64,000 nt of DNA from Acetobacter sp. (GTDB lineage Bacteria > Pseudomonadota > Alphaproteobacteria > Acetobacterales > Acetobacteraceae), in contig JAFVHT010000065.1 in assembly GCA_017474285.1 (NCBI GenBank), forward strand, positions 24,729-88,728, written 5' to 3'. Shown in pieces: positions 19,646-29,932 of this stretch. The notes beneath the pieces were generated by a model. The model was given only the letters and a program-made list of their open reading frames with translations. It had not been told where the DNA came from and did not search any database. A program made the translations under genes and the position numbers. Within the stretch, counting starts at the first letter, position 1; each line of letters opens with the position of its first letter.

Positions 19646-20125
19646 ATGAAACTAAAAGTTGTTGCTACTCTTAGCATGATTGCCCTTCTCTCTGCTTGTG
19701 CAAGTGAAAAGGCAAATAACACAGCTGGTACTTCTACAGCAGCTGTTACTCGACCAACTGGCCCTGTTCCGGGAAGTGAAGCAGATCTTGTAGCAACGGC
19801 AGGTAACCGTGTGTTCTTTGCTTTCGATAAAAGCAATTTAAGTGACGATGCAAAAGCAACTTTGCAAAAACAAGCTAACTGGCTTGCCAAATACCCGAAT
19901 GTCAACGTTCAAGTTGCTGGTAACTGTGATGATCGTGGCACAGAAGAATACAACATTGCTTTAGGTCAACGTCGTGCTAATGCCGCCCGTGATCTACTTG
20001 TTGCGAAAGGTGTTGCACCTTCACGGATTTCAACGATTTCTTACGGTAAGGATCGTCCCATCGCCCTTGGTGATAACGAACAAGCATGGGCACAAAACCG
20101 TAACGCTACAACAACCGTTAAATAA
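19646..20125 (+). CDS. pal: Peptidoglycan-associated lipoprotein Pal
   Basis: This 159-residue outer-membrane lipoprotein has a signal ending in the lipobox LLSAC at Cys 18 or so, a short Ala/Thr linker, and an OmpA-like peptidoglycan-binding domain (VFFAFDKSNLSDDA ... VAGNCDDRGTEEYNIALGQRRANAARDLL). The Asp and Arg that bind meso-diaminopimelate are present (the D and R of CDDRGTEEYN). It anchors the outer membrane to the wall and is the partner of TolB. A strong terminator follows. Confidence 0.97.
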   Translation: MKLKVVATLSMIALLSACASEKANNTAGTSTAAVTRPTGPVPGSEADLVATAGNRVFFAFDKSNLSDDAKATLQKQANWLAKYPNVNVQVAGNCDDRGTEEYNIALGQRRANAARDLLVAKGVAPSRISTISYGKDRPIALGDNEQAWAQNRNATTTVK

Positions 20126-20147
20126 GGTTTTGTCCTAATTATTATTG

Positions 20148-20186
20148 AAAAAGCGGGCTGAATCATTATGATTCAGCCTGCTTTTT
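20148..20186 (+). terminator. Intrinsic terminator after pal
   Basis: AAAAGCGGGCTGAATC, loop ATTAT, GATTCAGCCTGCTTTT form a 16-bp stem with one mismatch, followed by T residues. It is the clearest rho-independent terminator on this side of the window and is symmetrical enough to work both ways. Confidence 0.88.
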
Positions 20187-20271
20187 GTACTAACTCTTGA
20201 TATTCTACGGTCTATCAAAGATAATGAATGAAAAAGTTTTACAAAATTAGAATAACCATATGAGGGGCTTA

Positions 20272-21126
20272 ATGGATACCAGGCTGACAATAGCACATAG
20301 ATTTTGCAGTGGTATTACTTTCCTAAAATTTGTTTTTGTAACACTCGCCCTAACAGGGTCTATTTATACACCGGCATATGCCCAAGATATAACAAGCCGT
20401 GAAGGTATCGCTCTCCAAAATCAAATTCTTGAATTACGACAAGCACTTAGTCAAATGCAGAAGTCCTTAGACAGCAGACCTGCCTCGTCAAATTCTCATT
20501 CTTCTCATATTTCCTCTTCTTCTAGCGATAGTGATCTCCTTTCTCAACTTCTAGACCGCGTTAATTCCCTTGAACAACGTCAACGCGATATGCGTGGTGA
20601 CATTGACCAACTCAAAAAAGACCTACAGCAAAAAACTGATGCTCTCTCTAAACAAATTGCTGACAACCAATTCGCTGCACAAGAAAACATTAAAAACACT
20701 GTTGCAGCAAAACCAACAGAAGAATCACCCATCAATCGTACTTCTTCGCCAGATAATCTTCTAAAAATAGGAAAGGAAGCCTTATTACGCAAAGATTACG
20801 CAACAGCACGTGAAAATGCAGAAACCGTCTTAAAGACTGCTAAAGGTAATTTACGGATTGATGCTCGTTTTTTATTAGCACAATCTCTCGCCGGACAAAA
20901 ACAATATCGACGTTCTGCTGTCGCCTACTATGATGCTTATAAGCTTGCTCCTAAAAGTGCACGCGCACCAGATTGTCTGTTGGGTATTACAGCAACTTTA
21001 CTTGCGTTAAATAACAAAAAAGCGGCTTGTGAAGCGTTAGATAAACTCAAAAAAGAGTTTCCTCATCCAACAGATCGTATTAGTCGTGCCTCTAGTATTT
21101 ACGCAAAACGAGGCAGCTGCCACTAA
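20272..21126 (+). CDS. cpoB: Cell-division coordinator CpoB / YbgF
   Basis: A ~284-residue periplasmic protein with a signal peptide ending near AYA|QD, an N-terminal coiled coil (about residues 45-130; QILELRQALSQMQ, SLEQRQRDMRGDIDQLKKDLQ) for trimerisation, a Ser-rich spacer and C-terminal TPR-like repeats (KIGKEALLRKDYATARENAE ... RFLLAQSLAGQKQYRRSAVAYYDAYKLAPKSARAPDCL). It links Tol-Pal to cell-wall synthesis. I prefer ATG 20272 because GAGGGG at 20263-20268 sits correctly in front of it; the ATG at 20260 has no site. Confidence 0.9.
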   Translation: MDTRLTIAHRFCSGITFLKFVFVTLALTGSIYTPAYAQDITSREGIALQNQILELRQALSQMQKSLDSRPASSNSHSSHISSSSSDSDLLSQLLDRVNSLEQRQRDMRGDIDQLKKDLQQKTDALSKQIADNQFAAQENIKNTVAAKPTEESPINRTSSPDNLLKIGKEALLRKDYATARENAETVLKTAKGNLRIDARFLLAQSLAGQKQYRRSAVAYYDAYKLAPKSARAPDCLLGITATLLALNNKKAACEALDKLKKEFPHPTDRISRASSIYAKRGSCH

Positions 21127-21171
21127 ACAAAAACGTCTTACAATTTACACAAGCAAAATTACCCTATTATA

Positions 21172-22443
21172 TTGCTCGATCGTTCTATATTTTCGCCAGA
21201 TCCTGTGACACCAGCATGGTTTGCAGAGACGATGTATCGTCTTGGTCCTTTTCTAGCAGATAATTCAAACTCGCCCCCCATCGCTATAGCTGTATCAGGA
21301 GGGGGAGATAGTTTATGTCTTGCATGGCTAGCACGAACATGGCGTGTCAATATTCTAGCATTTGTCGTCAACCATGGAATACGACCTGAATCTACTCAGG
21401 AAGCCTCTTGGACGATAGAACGCCTTCGTAAGATGAACATACCTTCTCGTTTGCTAACACTTACAAACTTATCTCGTGGTCCCGGTCTTGCTGCACGAGC
21501 CCGTCATGCCCGTTACGCTATATTAACTGACGCCTGTCGTGAAACAGGTTGTGTTGACCTTTTATTAGGACATCAAGCAGATGATCAAGCTGAAACTGCT
21601 TATATGCGTGTTATTTCCAGAAGTGGTTCCAATGGGTTAGCGGCTATGAGCTCTATCAGTATTATGTCAGGCATCCGACTTATTCGCCCTTTACTGAATG
21701 TCTCACGTCAAGCACTCCGCAACACACTTAAAAACGCTGGACTAACATGGATAGATGATCCCTCAAATAAGAACAGGCACGCACAACGTGTACGCATACG
21801 CTATACCCTCCGTAAACTCGGTTTGCGTAACTATTACTGGCAACTCGCTATGGACGCTGGAGATTTACGGACACGCTCTACAACAACAACAGCAACAACT
21901 CTAGCACAAAAAATTTCCCTCCTTCCTTTTGGATGGGTACGGCTAGGAGAAGAGTTGCCTGAACCTCATCTATTAACCTCTCTCCTACGTAGCATCAGTG
22001 GGTCAGCTTATCCTCCGTCCCCCAACGCTGTCGCTCGTCTTTATACCTCTCAGCACGAATCCACATTATGCGGTGTACGACTGTTACGCTGGCAAAAAAA
22101 TTGGTATCTTATACGAGAACAAGCCGCCATCGCACACCCAACTCCAGCACGTGCTGGAGTTATTTGGGACAATCGTTTCAAACTCTTTTTACATTCCCTT
22201 TCTGTCAACGTACAAGGACTTAGTATTGCCGCCTGCGGTTTTGGCCTTCCACGCCACGTGCGCAAAGGTTGGCCTGCCATTTTTTGTGCAACATTGCCAG
22301 CACTCTGGTACAATAATCAACGCGTCGCAGTACCACACCTCAACATCGCTGATCCAGAATGGAAAAATTTTTCTTTCCTCTTTCACCCTCCCGTTCCTGT
22401 AACAGGAGAATCTCTTTATGTTTGTTCTCAAGCTACAAAATAG
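21172..22443 (+). CDS. tilS: tRNA(Ile)-lysidine synthase TilS
   Basis: This 423-residue PP-loop enzyme converts C34 of tRNA-Ile2 (anticodon CAT) to lysidine using ATP and lysine, so the tRNA reads AUA. The ATP motif SGGGDS is near residues 42-47. HGIRPESTQEASW, the GHQADDQAET block and the ARxLRxxLKNAGLTWIDDPSNKN-type segment follow. The start is TTG at 21172. A candidate substrate tRNA with anticodon CAT lies at 49782-49855. The C-terminal third is divergent, as is usual. Confidence 0.95.
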   Translation: MLDRSIFSPDPVTPAWFAETMYRLGPFLADNSNSPPIAIAVSGGGDSLCLAWLARTWRVNILAFVVNHGIRPESTQEASWTIERLRKMNIPSRLLTLTNLSRGPGLAARARHARYAILTDACRETGCVDLLLGHQADDQAETAYMRVISRSGSNGLAAMSSISIMSGIRLIRPLLNVSRQALRNTLKNAGLTWIDDPSNKNRHAQRVRIRYTLRKLGLRNYYWQLAMDAGDLRTRSTTTTATTLAQKISLLPFGWVRLGEELPEPHLLTSLLRSISGSAYPPSPNAVARLYTSQHESTLCGVRLLRWQKNWYLIREQAAIAHPTPARAGVIWDNRFKLFLHSLSVNVQGLSIAACGFGLPRHVRKGWPAIFCATLPALWYNNQRVAVPHLNIADPEWKNFSFLFHPPVPVTGESLYVCSQATK

Positions 22444-22605
22444 AAAATTATTTCTGTTCAATCACGGACAAAAACAACACTTAACAAATAATCTATTTAA
22501 CATATTCGTGAGAAAATATTGTTTTTTCTAATAGAATACACAAATATAAGATATACTATTGTGTTGTACATATAATGCACCAAAAAACTATGGGATCTAG
22601 ACACC

Positions 22606-24528
22606 ATGAAAAATTTAGGACGCAATTTAGCTCTCTGGGTTAGCATCATTTTGGTGCTTCTCTTCCTTGTTAATATGTTTCAAATAAAAAGTAACCAACG
22701 CGCTGTACAACAATTAGCTTACTCTGATTTTGTTACAGATGTAGACTCTAGCCGTGTCCGATCCGTTGTTATACAAAATCACAACATTTCTGGTGTACTC
22801 ACAGATGGCACGGCTTTTGAAACTTATGCACCTACAGATCCCTCTCTCATAAAACGCATGATCAGTAAAAAGGTTGAAATTGTTGCTAAACCTCTTGATC
22901 ATGGAAGCAGTTCCTTACTGCATTATTTTCTCAATTCTCTACCTATCCTGCTTTTAATAGCAGCATGGTTCTTCATAATGCGTCAAATGTCAGGAGCTGG
23001 TGGACGTGCCATGGGTTTTGGCAAATCCCGCGCACGTATATTAACGGAAAAACAAGGTCGAATCACCTTTGACGATGTCGCAGGTATTGATGAAGCTAAA
23101 GGGGAACTTCAAGAAATTGTTGAATTTCTGAAGGATCCACAAAAATTTACACGTTTAGGCGGTAAAATTCCCAAAGGTGTGCTCCTTTCTGGACCACCGG
23201 GAACAGGTAAAACACTTCTTGCTCGTGCTATTGCGGGTGAAGCTAATGTACCTTTCTTTACCATTTCTGGTTCAGATATTGTGGAAATGTTTGTTGGTGT
23301 TGGTGCCTCACGCGTACGCAATATGTTTGAGCAAGGTAAAAAAGCTGCACCTTGTATTATCTTTATCGATGAGATCGATGCTGTAGGACGTCATCGTGGC
23401 GTCGGTATGGGGGGCGGTAACGATGAACGTGAACAAACCCTTAACCAAATGCTTGTTGAAATGGATGGTTTTGAAAGTAACGAAGGTGTTATCCTTATTG
23501 CTGCCACAAACCGCCCTGACGTGTTAGACCCTGCACTTTTACGTCCTGGTCGTTTCGATCGACAAGTTGTCGTCCCAAATCCAGATATTAACGGACGTGA
23601 AAAAGTATTACGTGTACACATGCGTAAAGTTCCTCTTGCCTCTGACGTTGATCCACGCATTATTGCACGCGGTACACCTGGATTTTCAGGTGCAGATCTT
23701 GCCAATCTAGTCAACGAAGCTGCTCTTGCTGCAGCGCGTCTTAACCGTCGTACTGTTTCTATGCAGGAATTTGAAAACGCTAAAGATAAAGTGCTGATGG
23801 GTGTTGAACGTCGATCACTTGTTATGAACGATGATGAAAAGAAACGAACTGCCTACCATGAAGCAGGCCATGCTATTGCTGCTGTACTCGTGCCTGAAAG
23901 TGAACCTATCCATAAGGCAACGATCATTCCACGAGGGCAAGCTTTAGGGATGGTTATGCGCCTTCCTGAAAATGATCGCCTCTCTATGAGCTATAAAAAT
24001 GCTCGCGCCCATCTTGTTGTCGCTATGGGTGGTCGTGTTGCTGAAGAAGTCGCTTATGGTAAAGACAATATCTGTAATGGTGCCATGGGTGATATTAGAA
24101 TGGCTACGCGTGTTGCCCGCAGCATGGTCACAGAATGGGGTATGAGTAAAAAATTAGGTATGGTTACCTATACAGGTGATGATCATGGTAATGGTCTTTT
24201 TGCGGGAGCTTCCCGTCAATTTTCAGAGCAAACAGCACGAGAAATTGATGAAGAAGTGAAGTCTTTGATTGACGTCGCCTATCATGAAGCACGTAGCTAT
24301 CTCTATAACAATATTGATGCACTCCATCGCCTAGCTGCAGCTCTTTTAGAATTTGAAACGCTTACGGGTGAAGAAATCCGACAAATCATGCGTGGTCAAC
24401 CTATTGAACGTACAGAAACTGAAGATAACGGTCCTATCAATCGACGTAGTTCAGTACCACAAGCTGTCCTCAAGGATGATTCGCATTCGGTTGGTAGTCA
24501 CACAACGCCCTTACCTCAGCCAGGCTAA
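22606..24528 (+). CDS. ftsH: Membrane AAA+ zinc protease FtsH
   Basis: This 640-residue protease has two N-terminal transmembrane helices (about 7-25 and 106-123) flanking a periplasmic loop. The AAA module has Walker A GPPGTGKT near 196-203 and Walker [16 protein letters not shown], followed by the second region of homology ([21 protein letters not shown]). The zinc site HEAGH is near 418, with the distal Asp in the [10 protein letters not shown] region. It forms inner-membrane hexamers that degrade unassembled membrane proteins and regulators such as sigma-32 and LpxC. A TATAAT at 22571-22576 may be part of its promoter. Confidence 0.99.
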   Translation: MKNLGRNLALWVSIILVLLFLVNMFQIKSNQRAVQQLAYSDFVTDVDSSRVRSVVIQNHNISGVLTDGTAFETYAPTDPSLIKRMISKKVEIVAKPLDHGSSSLLHYFLNSLPILLLIAAWFFIMRQMSGAGGRAMGFGKSRARILTEKQGRITFDDVAGIDEAKGELQEIVEFLKDPQKFTRLGGKIPKGVLLSGPPGTGKTLLARAIAGEANVPFFTISGSDIVEMFVGVGASRVRNMFEQGKKAAPCIIFIDEIDAVGRHRGVGMGGGNDEREQTLNQMLVEMDGFESNEGVILIAATNRPDVLDPALLRPGRFDRQVVVPNPDINGREKVLRVHMRKVPLASDVDPRIIARGTPGFSGADLANLVNEAALAAARLNRRTVSMQEFENAKDKVLMGVERRSLVMNDDEKKRTAYHEAGHAIAAVLVPESEPIHKATIIPRGQALGMVMRLPENDRLSMSYKNARAHLVVAMGGRVAEEVAYGKDNICNGAMGDIRMATRVARSMVTEWGMSKKLGMVTYTGDDHGNGLFAGASRQFSEQTAREIDEEVKSLIDVAYHEARSYLYNNIDALHRLAAALLEFETLTGEEIRQIMRGQPIERTETEDNGPINRRSSVPQAVLKDDSHSVGSHTTPLPQPG

Positions 24529-24570
24529 ATTCTAATACTTTTATTAGTTTTCAGTATTTAGGTGTAAATC

Positions 24571-25617
24571 ATGTGGCGTCGACTTGCAGAGCCTATGGGT
24601 TTACTTTACGGGCAAGACGCTCTTGATGCCGTACAATGTGGTATAGCTTTACCCCTTATGGGTGGTTCAGTCGCTTTTACGCACGTCCGTCTCATCGATA
24701 AATCATACACGTCCTGCATTATGCAAATAGACTCTGTGCCTGCTCCATGGCAGGATGTGCTTATTCGCTTAACCCGTGTACCGTATACAACCTGTTTACC
24801 AGACGGTCCACAAGTTATGGGTATTCTTAATATAACACCTGACAGTTTTAGTGATGGCGGCTTGCATACCTGTATAGAAAAAATCTTAACAACGGTACAT
24901 AACATGAATACCGCAGGGTGTTTATTAGTCGACATTGGCGGGGAAAGCACACGGCCAGGCGCTACGCCTATTACACCCAAACAAGAATGGGAGCGAATAG
25001 GTCCTGTCATAGAAATTTTACAAGAGAAATTCCCTCATATGACCCTATCAGTAGATACGCGTCATAGTTTCGTTATGGACCGTGCCCTGACAGCAGGTAT
25101 CCACATTATAAACGATATAAGTGCTTTACAACATGATCCACAGTCTCTCGAACTCCTTGCCGAAAAAGAGTGTGGTATTGTACTCATGCACATGCGTGGT
25201 ACACCACAAACTATGGACAAACATGTGTTTTACACTAATATAGCCTATGATGTTGTTCGCGAACTTGGTGACCGTATAAACACTGCTCTTGCTGCTGGTA
25301 TTTCTAAAAACAGGATCATTATAGACCCTGGTTTTGGATTTGCTAAAACACCAACACAAAACATAGAACTTTTACGTCGCTGTCTTCTTATGGCAAATTT
25401 AGGTTATCGTGTCCTCTTTGGAGTATCACGTAAGCGCATGATCGGTGCCATGACCCGTGAATCTCAAGCAACATCGCGAGATATAGGCACCCATATCGCT
25501 ACTTTGTCTGCGATGCCTATGGGCGCCCCCATTTTACGGGTCCACGATGTTCCTGGTATGGTGCAAAGTATACGCGTTTGGCAAAATCTGTATGGATCAT
25601 CAATTTCGACCTATTAA
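24571..25617 (+). CDS. folP: Dihydropteroate synthase FolP
   Basis: This 348-residue enzyme condenses p-aminobenzoate with dihydropterin pyrophosphate in folate synthesis. The core is canonical: MGILNITPDSFSDGG, VDIGGESTRPGA, SVDTRH, INDISAL, IIDPGFGFAKT and FGVSRKRMIG. About 85 residues precede the core; they look like the N-terminal extension common in alphaproteobacterial FolP rather than a separate domain. It sits between ftsH and glmM, with 42- and 21-bp gaps. Confidence 0.96.
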   Translation: MWRRLAEPMGLLYGQDALDAVQCGIALPLMGGSVAFTHVRLIDKSYTSCIMQIDSVPAPWQDVLIRLTRVPYTTCLPDGPQVMGILNITPDSFSDGGLHTCIEKILTTVHNMNTAGCLLVDIGGESTRPGATPITPKQEWERIGPVIEILQEKFPHMTLSVDTRHSFVMDRALTAGIHIINDISALQHDPQSLELLAEKECGIVLMHMRGTPQTMDKHVFYTNIAYDVVRELGDRINTALAAGISKNRIIIDPGFGFAKTPTQNIELLRRCLLMANLGYRVLFGVSRKRMIGAMTRESQATSRDIGTHIATLSAMPMGAPILRVHDVPGMVQSIRVWQNLYGSSISTY

Positions 25618-25638
25618 TTATTATTTTGAGATGAAAAA

Positions 25639-26991
25639 ATGAAAAAATTTTTTGGAACAGACGGTATTCGTGGAACAACTAATACCGTTCCTATGACCGT
25701 AGAAATTGCCCAAAAATTAGGCCAAGCCGCAGGCGTGTACTTTAAACGTGGGCATCATAGACACTGTGTCCTTTTAGGAAAAGACACACGCCTCTCAGGT
25801 TACATGGTCGAAAATGCACTCGTTTCTGGTTTTCTTTCGACTGGTATGGATGTCACTCTCGTCGGACCATTACCAACACCCGCTATTGCCATGTTAACAC
25901 GCTCTCTTCGGGCTGATCTTGGTATTATGATCTCAGCCTCTCATAATCCGTATAGTGATAATGGTATAAAATTATTTAGCCCTGACGGTTTCAAACTTTC
26001 CGATCAAGATGAACTCAACATTGAGCGCCTTATGGAAACTGACCTTTCACAACATCTTGCTCCTCCAGATAAAATTGGTCGTGCATCACGATTAAATGAC
26101 GCTGCCGGGCGCTATATAGAAAGTGCCAAAGCCTCTTTTCCTCGTAAACTCCGCCTCGACGGTATACGTATCGTTATTGATTGCGCTAACGGTTCTTCTT
26201 ACCGTGTAGCCCCTACGGCTCTATGGGAACTCGGTGCTGAAGTTATCCGCATCGGGTGCGAGCCCAATGGCATCAATATCAATGACCGCTGTGGATCAAC
26301 ATATCCTCATACTTTATGCCTCGCCGTACAACAACACAGAGCCCATATCGGTATTGCTCTTGATGGCGACGCTGATCGCGTTATTATTGTTGATGAAACA
26401 GGACATATTGTTGATGGAGACCAAATTCTAGCGCTTATTGCGCAATCATGGCAACAAGAGGGACGCCTCACACACAATGCCATTGTTTCCACCGTTATGT
26501 CTAATATGGGGCTAGAGCGTTTTTTAGAAACATTTGGACTTACTTTAGAACGTACCCCCGTCGGTGATCGTCATGTTATGGAACGTATGCGCCAATGCGG
26601 TATCAACGTGGGAGGAGAGCAATCTGGTCATATGGTATTAACAGATTTCTCAACCACAGGCGATGGACTTATCGCTGCCTTACAGGTGCTTGAAGTTCTA
26701 GTCAAAACTAACCGCCCAGCCAGCGAAATTTGTCGTCTATTTCATCCTTTTCCGCAAACATTACGCAATGTTCACTACCAAAAAAACTGCCCCCTTGATA
26801 ATCCCATTATACGCCAACGCCAACAGGAAATAGAACAGCAACTTGCAGGAAAAGGGCGTCTTGTACTCCGCCGTAGCGGAACAGAACCCCTCATACGCGT
26901 TATGGTCGAGGCCGAAACTCAAAACATAGTCAACGAAGCCGCAACACTTATGTGTTCTACTTTAGAAGACGTTATTCAACACAATGTCTAA
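25639..26991 (+). CDS. glmM: Phosphoglucosamine mutase GlmM
   Basis: This 450-residue alpha-D-phosphohexomutase interconverts glucosamine-6-P and glucosamine-1-P for UDP-GlcNAc and hence cell wall and lipid A. It has the N-terminal [11 protein letters not shown], the phospho-serine loop [13 protein letters not shown] (Ser near residue 102), the metal loop [13 protein letters not shown], the sugar loop GGEQSGHM and the phosphate-binding loop [12 protein letters not shown]. It is complete, with ATG at 25639. Confidence 0.98.
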   Translation: MKKFFGTDGIRGTTNTVPMTVEIAQKLGQAAGVYFKRGHHRHCVLLGKDTRLSGYMVENALVSGFLSTGMDVTLVGPLPTPAIAMLTRSLRADLGIMISASHNPYSDNGIKLFSPDGFKLSDQDELNIERLMETDLSQHLAPPDKIGRASRLNDAAGRYIESAKASFPRKLRLDGIRIVIDCANGSSYRVAPTALWELGAEVIRIGCEPNGININDRCGSTYPHTLCLAVQQHRAHIGIALDGDADRVIIVDETGHIVDGDQILALIAQSWQQEGRLTHNAIVSTVMSNMGLERFLETFGLTLERTPVGDRHVMERMRQCGINVGGEQSGHMVLTDFSTTGDGLIAALQVLEVLVKTNRPASEICRLFHPFPQTLRNVHYQKNCPLDNPIIRQRQQEIEQQLAGKGRLVLRRSGTEPLIRVMVEAETQNIVNEAATLMCSTLEDVIQHNV

Positions 26992-27003
26992 ACGTTACTT
27001 TCA

Positions 27004-27839
27004 ATGCCTGTAGCCCGTATCCTTTCCATAGCCGGCAGTGATTCTAGCGGAGGAGCTGGTATACAAGCCGACATTAAAACCATTACGGCACTCGGTGCTT
27101 ATGCCTCAACAGCCATTACAGTTTAACAGATCAAAATACTTTAGGCGTACACGATATTTTACCAATTCCCCCAGATTTTATCCGTGCACAAATCCGTAGT
27201 ATTATTGACGATATTGGTGTAGATGCCATAAAAACCGGTATGCTCGGTGACAGTAACACCATTACGGCTATTGCAGAAGAAATAAAACGTGTTATAGATG
27301 AGCAGCCCCATTTGCACGTTATTATAGACCCCGTCATGGTTGCAAAAGGGGGAACACCTTTACTACAAACAGACTCTATAACAACTTTACAAAACTACCT
27401 CTTCCCACTCGCTAGCATCATTACACCGAATATCCCTGAAGCCGAACAACTCACGCACAAAACTATTACAACTATATCAGAAATGGATACAGCTGCCCGT
27501 TACCTCCATGAAACGACAGGTGCAGCGATTCTCCTCAAAGGAGGACACCTTCATGGCGATCAAGTCGTCGACATTCTCGTCAATACACACACGCTCCATC
27601 ATTTCACAGCCTCACGTATATCAAGCCACCATACTCATGGCACTGGCTGCACTTTAGCAAGCGCGCTCGCTACCTATCTTGCACAAGGAATCACATTATA
27701 TGACGCTGTAAAACAAGCACGACTCTATGTACGTAACGCTATTCTTCACGCCCCACAACTTGGTTCAGGTTCTGGCCCTCTTTGGCATGCTATGAATAGC
27801 CCTCCCTCTTTATTTGACAATAGCCCTTTAAAAACTTAA
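27004..27839 (+). pseudogene. thiD: Hydroxymethylpyrimidine (phosphate) kinase ThiD, one-base frameshift
   Basis: The first 39 codons read a normal ThiD start ([21 protein letters not shown]) and hit TAA at 27124-27126. One extra base in the T-run at 27122-27124 restores [17 protein letters not shown] and the rest of the enzyme: IKTGMLGD, IIDPVMVAKGGTPLL, TPNIPEAEQL, LLKGGHL and the catalytic HGTGCTLASALA. The repaired length is about 278 residues, normal for the family. The enzyme phosphorylates HMP and HMP-P in thiamine synthesis. It follows glmM by 12 bp. Either the gene is newly broken or a base was lost from a homopolymer in sequencing; every other motif is intact, so a recent event or error is likely. 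Confidence 0.85.
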
Positions 27840-27895
27840 ATAAGTAGGTAGAAAATAGCCTTCGCTCCCATACTTACCTTATACGCTCATCATTT

Positions 27896-28516
27896 ATGTT
27901 ACTAACTCACACTCTCATCATGCACCGTTTTTTTCGCTCTCTCTTTTTGACGCTCACCTTTTGTGGACTCGTAACTTCTCTCTATACGCCTACGCATGCG
28001 GCCTCACACGAACAACAACCACATTCAAAAGCACTCCCTTCTCCTCAACACAAACAATTACCACCATTACCTAACGAAGATGATGAAACCTCAAGAAAGG
28101 ATATAGAACCCACAACGGCTCTTTTTAACGCTATCAATCGCGGCGATGCTATTGCAGCACGCGAAGCCATCAATCGTGGCGCAGACATGAACGGACATAA
28201 TATTCTAGGACAAACACCTCTCGATATGTCCATCGATCTCAATCGCAATTCTATTACTTTTTTGCTTTTGTCTTTACGTGATTCTGATACCGTGCGTAAC
28301 CGCAATTTAGCAACCCAGCAACCAACAGCGACACAACATACTGTAAGCACGCATGTTTCTGATCTTAATAAAGATAGCCAAGAAAACGAACCAGAAAATG
28401 GCGTAGATTTGACAAAAATACTTTCTAGCTCCCCTTCTCCCCCAAAACAACATTACGATACATCAGGTGGTATAGCCCGTCCAGAAGATGGCTTTTTAGG
28501 TTTCAACGGTAGTTAG
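27896..28516 (+). CDS. Exported protein with a short ankyrin-like repeat
   Basis: A 206-residue protein with an N-terminal secretion signal (FFRSLFLTLTFCGLVTSLY, cleaving near THA|AS), a Pro/Gln-rich stretch, then about one and a half ankyrin-like units (ALFNAINRGDAIAAREAINRGADMNGHNILGQTPLDMSIDLNR) and a disordered tail rich in Asn, Pro and Ser. It is probably periplasmic. The ATG at codon 9 (27920) is an equally good start; neither has a ribosome site I trust. Its function is unknown. Confidence 0.65.
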   Translation: MLLTHTLIMHRFFRSLFLTLTFCGLVTSLYTPTHAASHEQQPHSKALPSPQHKQLPPLPNEDDETSRKDIEPTTALFNAINRGDAIAAREAINRGADMNGHNILGQTPLDMSIDLNRNSITFLLLSLRDSDTVRNRNLATQQPTATQHTVSTHVSDLNKDSQENEPENGVDLTKILSSSPSPPKQHYDTSGGIARPEDGFLGFNGS

Positions 28517-28737
28517 GTGAGATCCTCTATTAGAAATCTCTTACATTTTACAATATATCCTACCCCAAACCGTTTTAAGATAAATAACTCTCACAAAAAA
28601 CGTTAGTACCTTTTGCCAAAACTTTGGTTCAGCTTTCACCTTTGAACGCTATTTTTCAAAGCACCAAACCGCAGCTATAGACAAAGAGAACTGAAAAAAT
28701 ATTTTTGTTAAAAGAAGATAACTCCTATCTTAAAATT

Positions 28738-29184
28738 CTATCCTTGATGAACATGGGCATCCATAGCCTTTCCTTTATTAAGAGCTTTGACTGTAGGATC
28801 TTGAGTAACGTCACCAACAGGATTAGTCGGATCAATGGCATCTTGTTGAAGATCATCTATAGGAGGAGCTCTTTCTGCAGAAGGATAATTATCGGGATTC
28901 AAATCAGGATAGTGATAAAGAATCCACTCTCTCGCTTTTTGTGGAGTAAGATGAAATTGAGGATATCTCTTAATCACCTCATTCACTTTTTGAGTAAGTT
29001 CTTTTTCTGCTTGAGCCCTTGTCTTTACTTCCCCATCATTTTTGGGAGGTGAGATATATTTCTTACAACCTTTCACAAAGGTGGAAAAGACACCTAACGC
29101 TTCAGAATTCCCGTATTTACCCTCCGCTTTAGCCTCTGCTAAAGCATATTCGAGGAATCCCCGAAATATGGGATGATTGTTCAT
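28738..29184 (-). pseudogene. C-terminal module of a split cysteine-pair lipoprotein
   Basis: The ATG-started ORF has 148 residues, but its frame is open upstream to 29316 without a start codon, adding IFPEDLPYPSTPIAIPKP and TCSVEY before the ATG. That extension supplies a Pro-rich linker and the opening TC of a module whose closing Cys lies in FSTFVKGCKKY. The matching N-terminal half is the next gene upstream (29306-29593) in another frame. Removing one base near 29309-29311 joins them into one 284-residue protein, and 28738-29593 minus one base is a whole number of codons. The tail (ERAPPIDDLQQDAIDPTNPVG onward) is acidic and disordered. No known family. Confidence 0.55.
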
Positions 29185-29305
29185 ATATTCAACCGAACAT
29201 GTTTCTTGTGTAGGTTTTGGAATTGCTATTGGCGTCGAAGGATAAGGAAGGTCTTCTGGAAAGATATAAGGATAGAACTCTCCTATCTCATGTAAAAAGA
29301 TGTTA

Positions 29306-29593
29306 TTACATAACAGCTATATATTTTAAAACATCATTCTCTTTATTCTGTTCGTATGTATCTGCTAGTAACTTTACGAAACTTTCATTTAACTCTACGA
29401 GACTTTTAGCGTGACTAACACTATCGCCATCGTGATAGAACCGTTGGTAGTTTAAAAGTCTTCTATAAAGACTTTTATGCTGTGCTAAATAATCGAAAGA
29501 ACACGTTTTTCTGTTTGGTTCTGGCATTTTTTTCCCACAACCAACAAGGGATAGCGAGAGACAAAAAGCTAAAGCTATTATAAATTTTTTCAT
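29306..29593 (-). pseudogene. N-terminal lipoprotein half of the split cysteine-pair protein
   Basis: This 95-residue ORF starts with a classic lipoprotein signal (MKKFIIALAFCLSLSLVGC, lipobox LVGC), followed by a short Pro/Lys linker and TCSFDYLAQH, the same module opening as at 2.1 kb (TCSVQYYKTH) and 29.2 kb (TCSVEYMNNH). It stops at 29306-29308 just after YIAVM. In the neighbouring frame the next residues are CNNIFLHE, which would supply the module's closing Cys (compare FMIGCNDVVVQE in the 1.6-2.6 kb locus). I therefore read this as the 5' half of one frameshifted gene. A stand-alone small lipoprotein is the alternative. Confidence 0.6.
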
Positions 29594-29932
29594 TAAATAA
29601 TCCTAATAGACGTATGACGCAAGTATATCACTTATCTGTCATAAAGTATTACTATTGTTTTTAAGCCTTTTTTCCTGGTTAATTACGTATATTTTACTTT
29701 TACCAAAGTTTATTTGTAATGCAAAAGCTTGTTTTTTACTTGTAACAAGGTATTTTTCAAGCATTATTATACAATTATTTCTGATTGAATATAAAAAAAT
29801 ACCTATTAGAGTATTTATATGTTTATATGTATATTTGTTTACAGCAAAAAGATATATAAAAAATATTTGTATAACAAAATAAAATTTAATAATATACTTC
29901 TCATATTAAGAAATAGTAGGAATAATAAAACT
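29594..29932. other. AT-rich intergenic region upstream of tsaE
   Basis: These 339 bp have very low GC. Short open frames (for example from 29655 and 29819) translate to Phe/Tyr/Ile/Lys-rich sequence with no family features, so I do not call them. It probably holds the divergent promoters for tsaE (plus) and the lipoprotein (minus). I see no clear hexamers or hairpins. Confidence 0.4.

Noticed and set aside
22446..22605. A heat-shock (sigma-32) promoter for ftsH
   Set aside because: Expected from other bacteria, but I see no CTTGAA/CCCCAT pair; only a TATAAT at 22571-22576 without a good -35.
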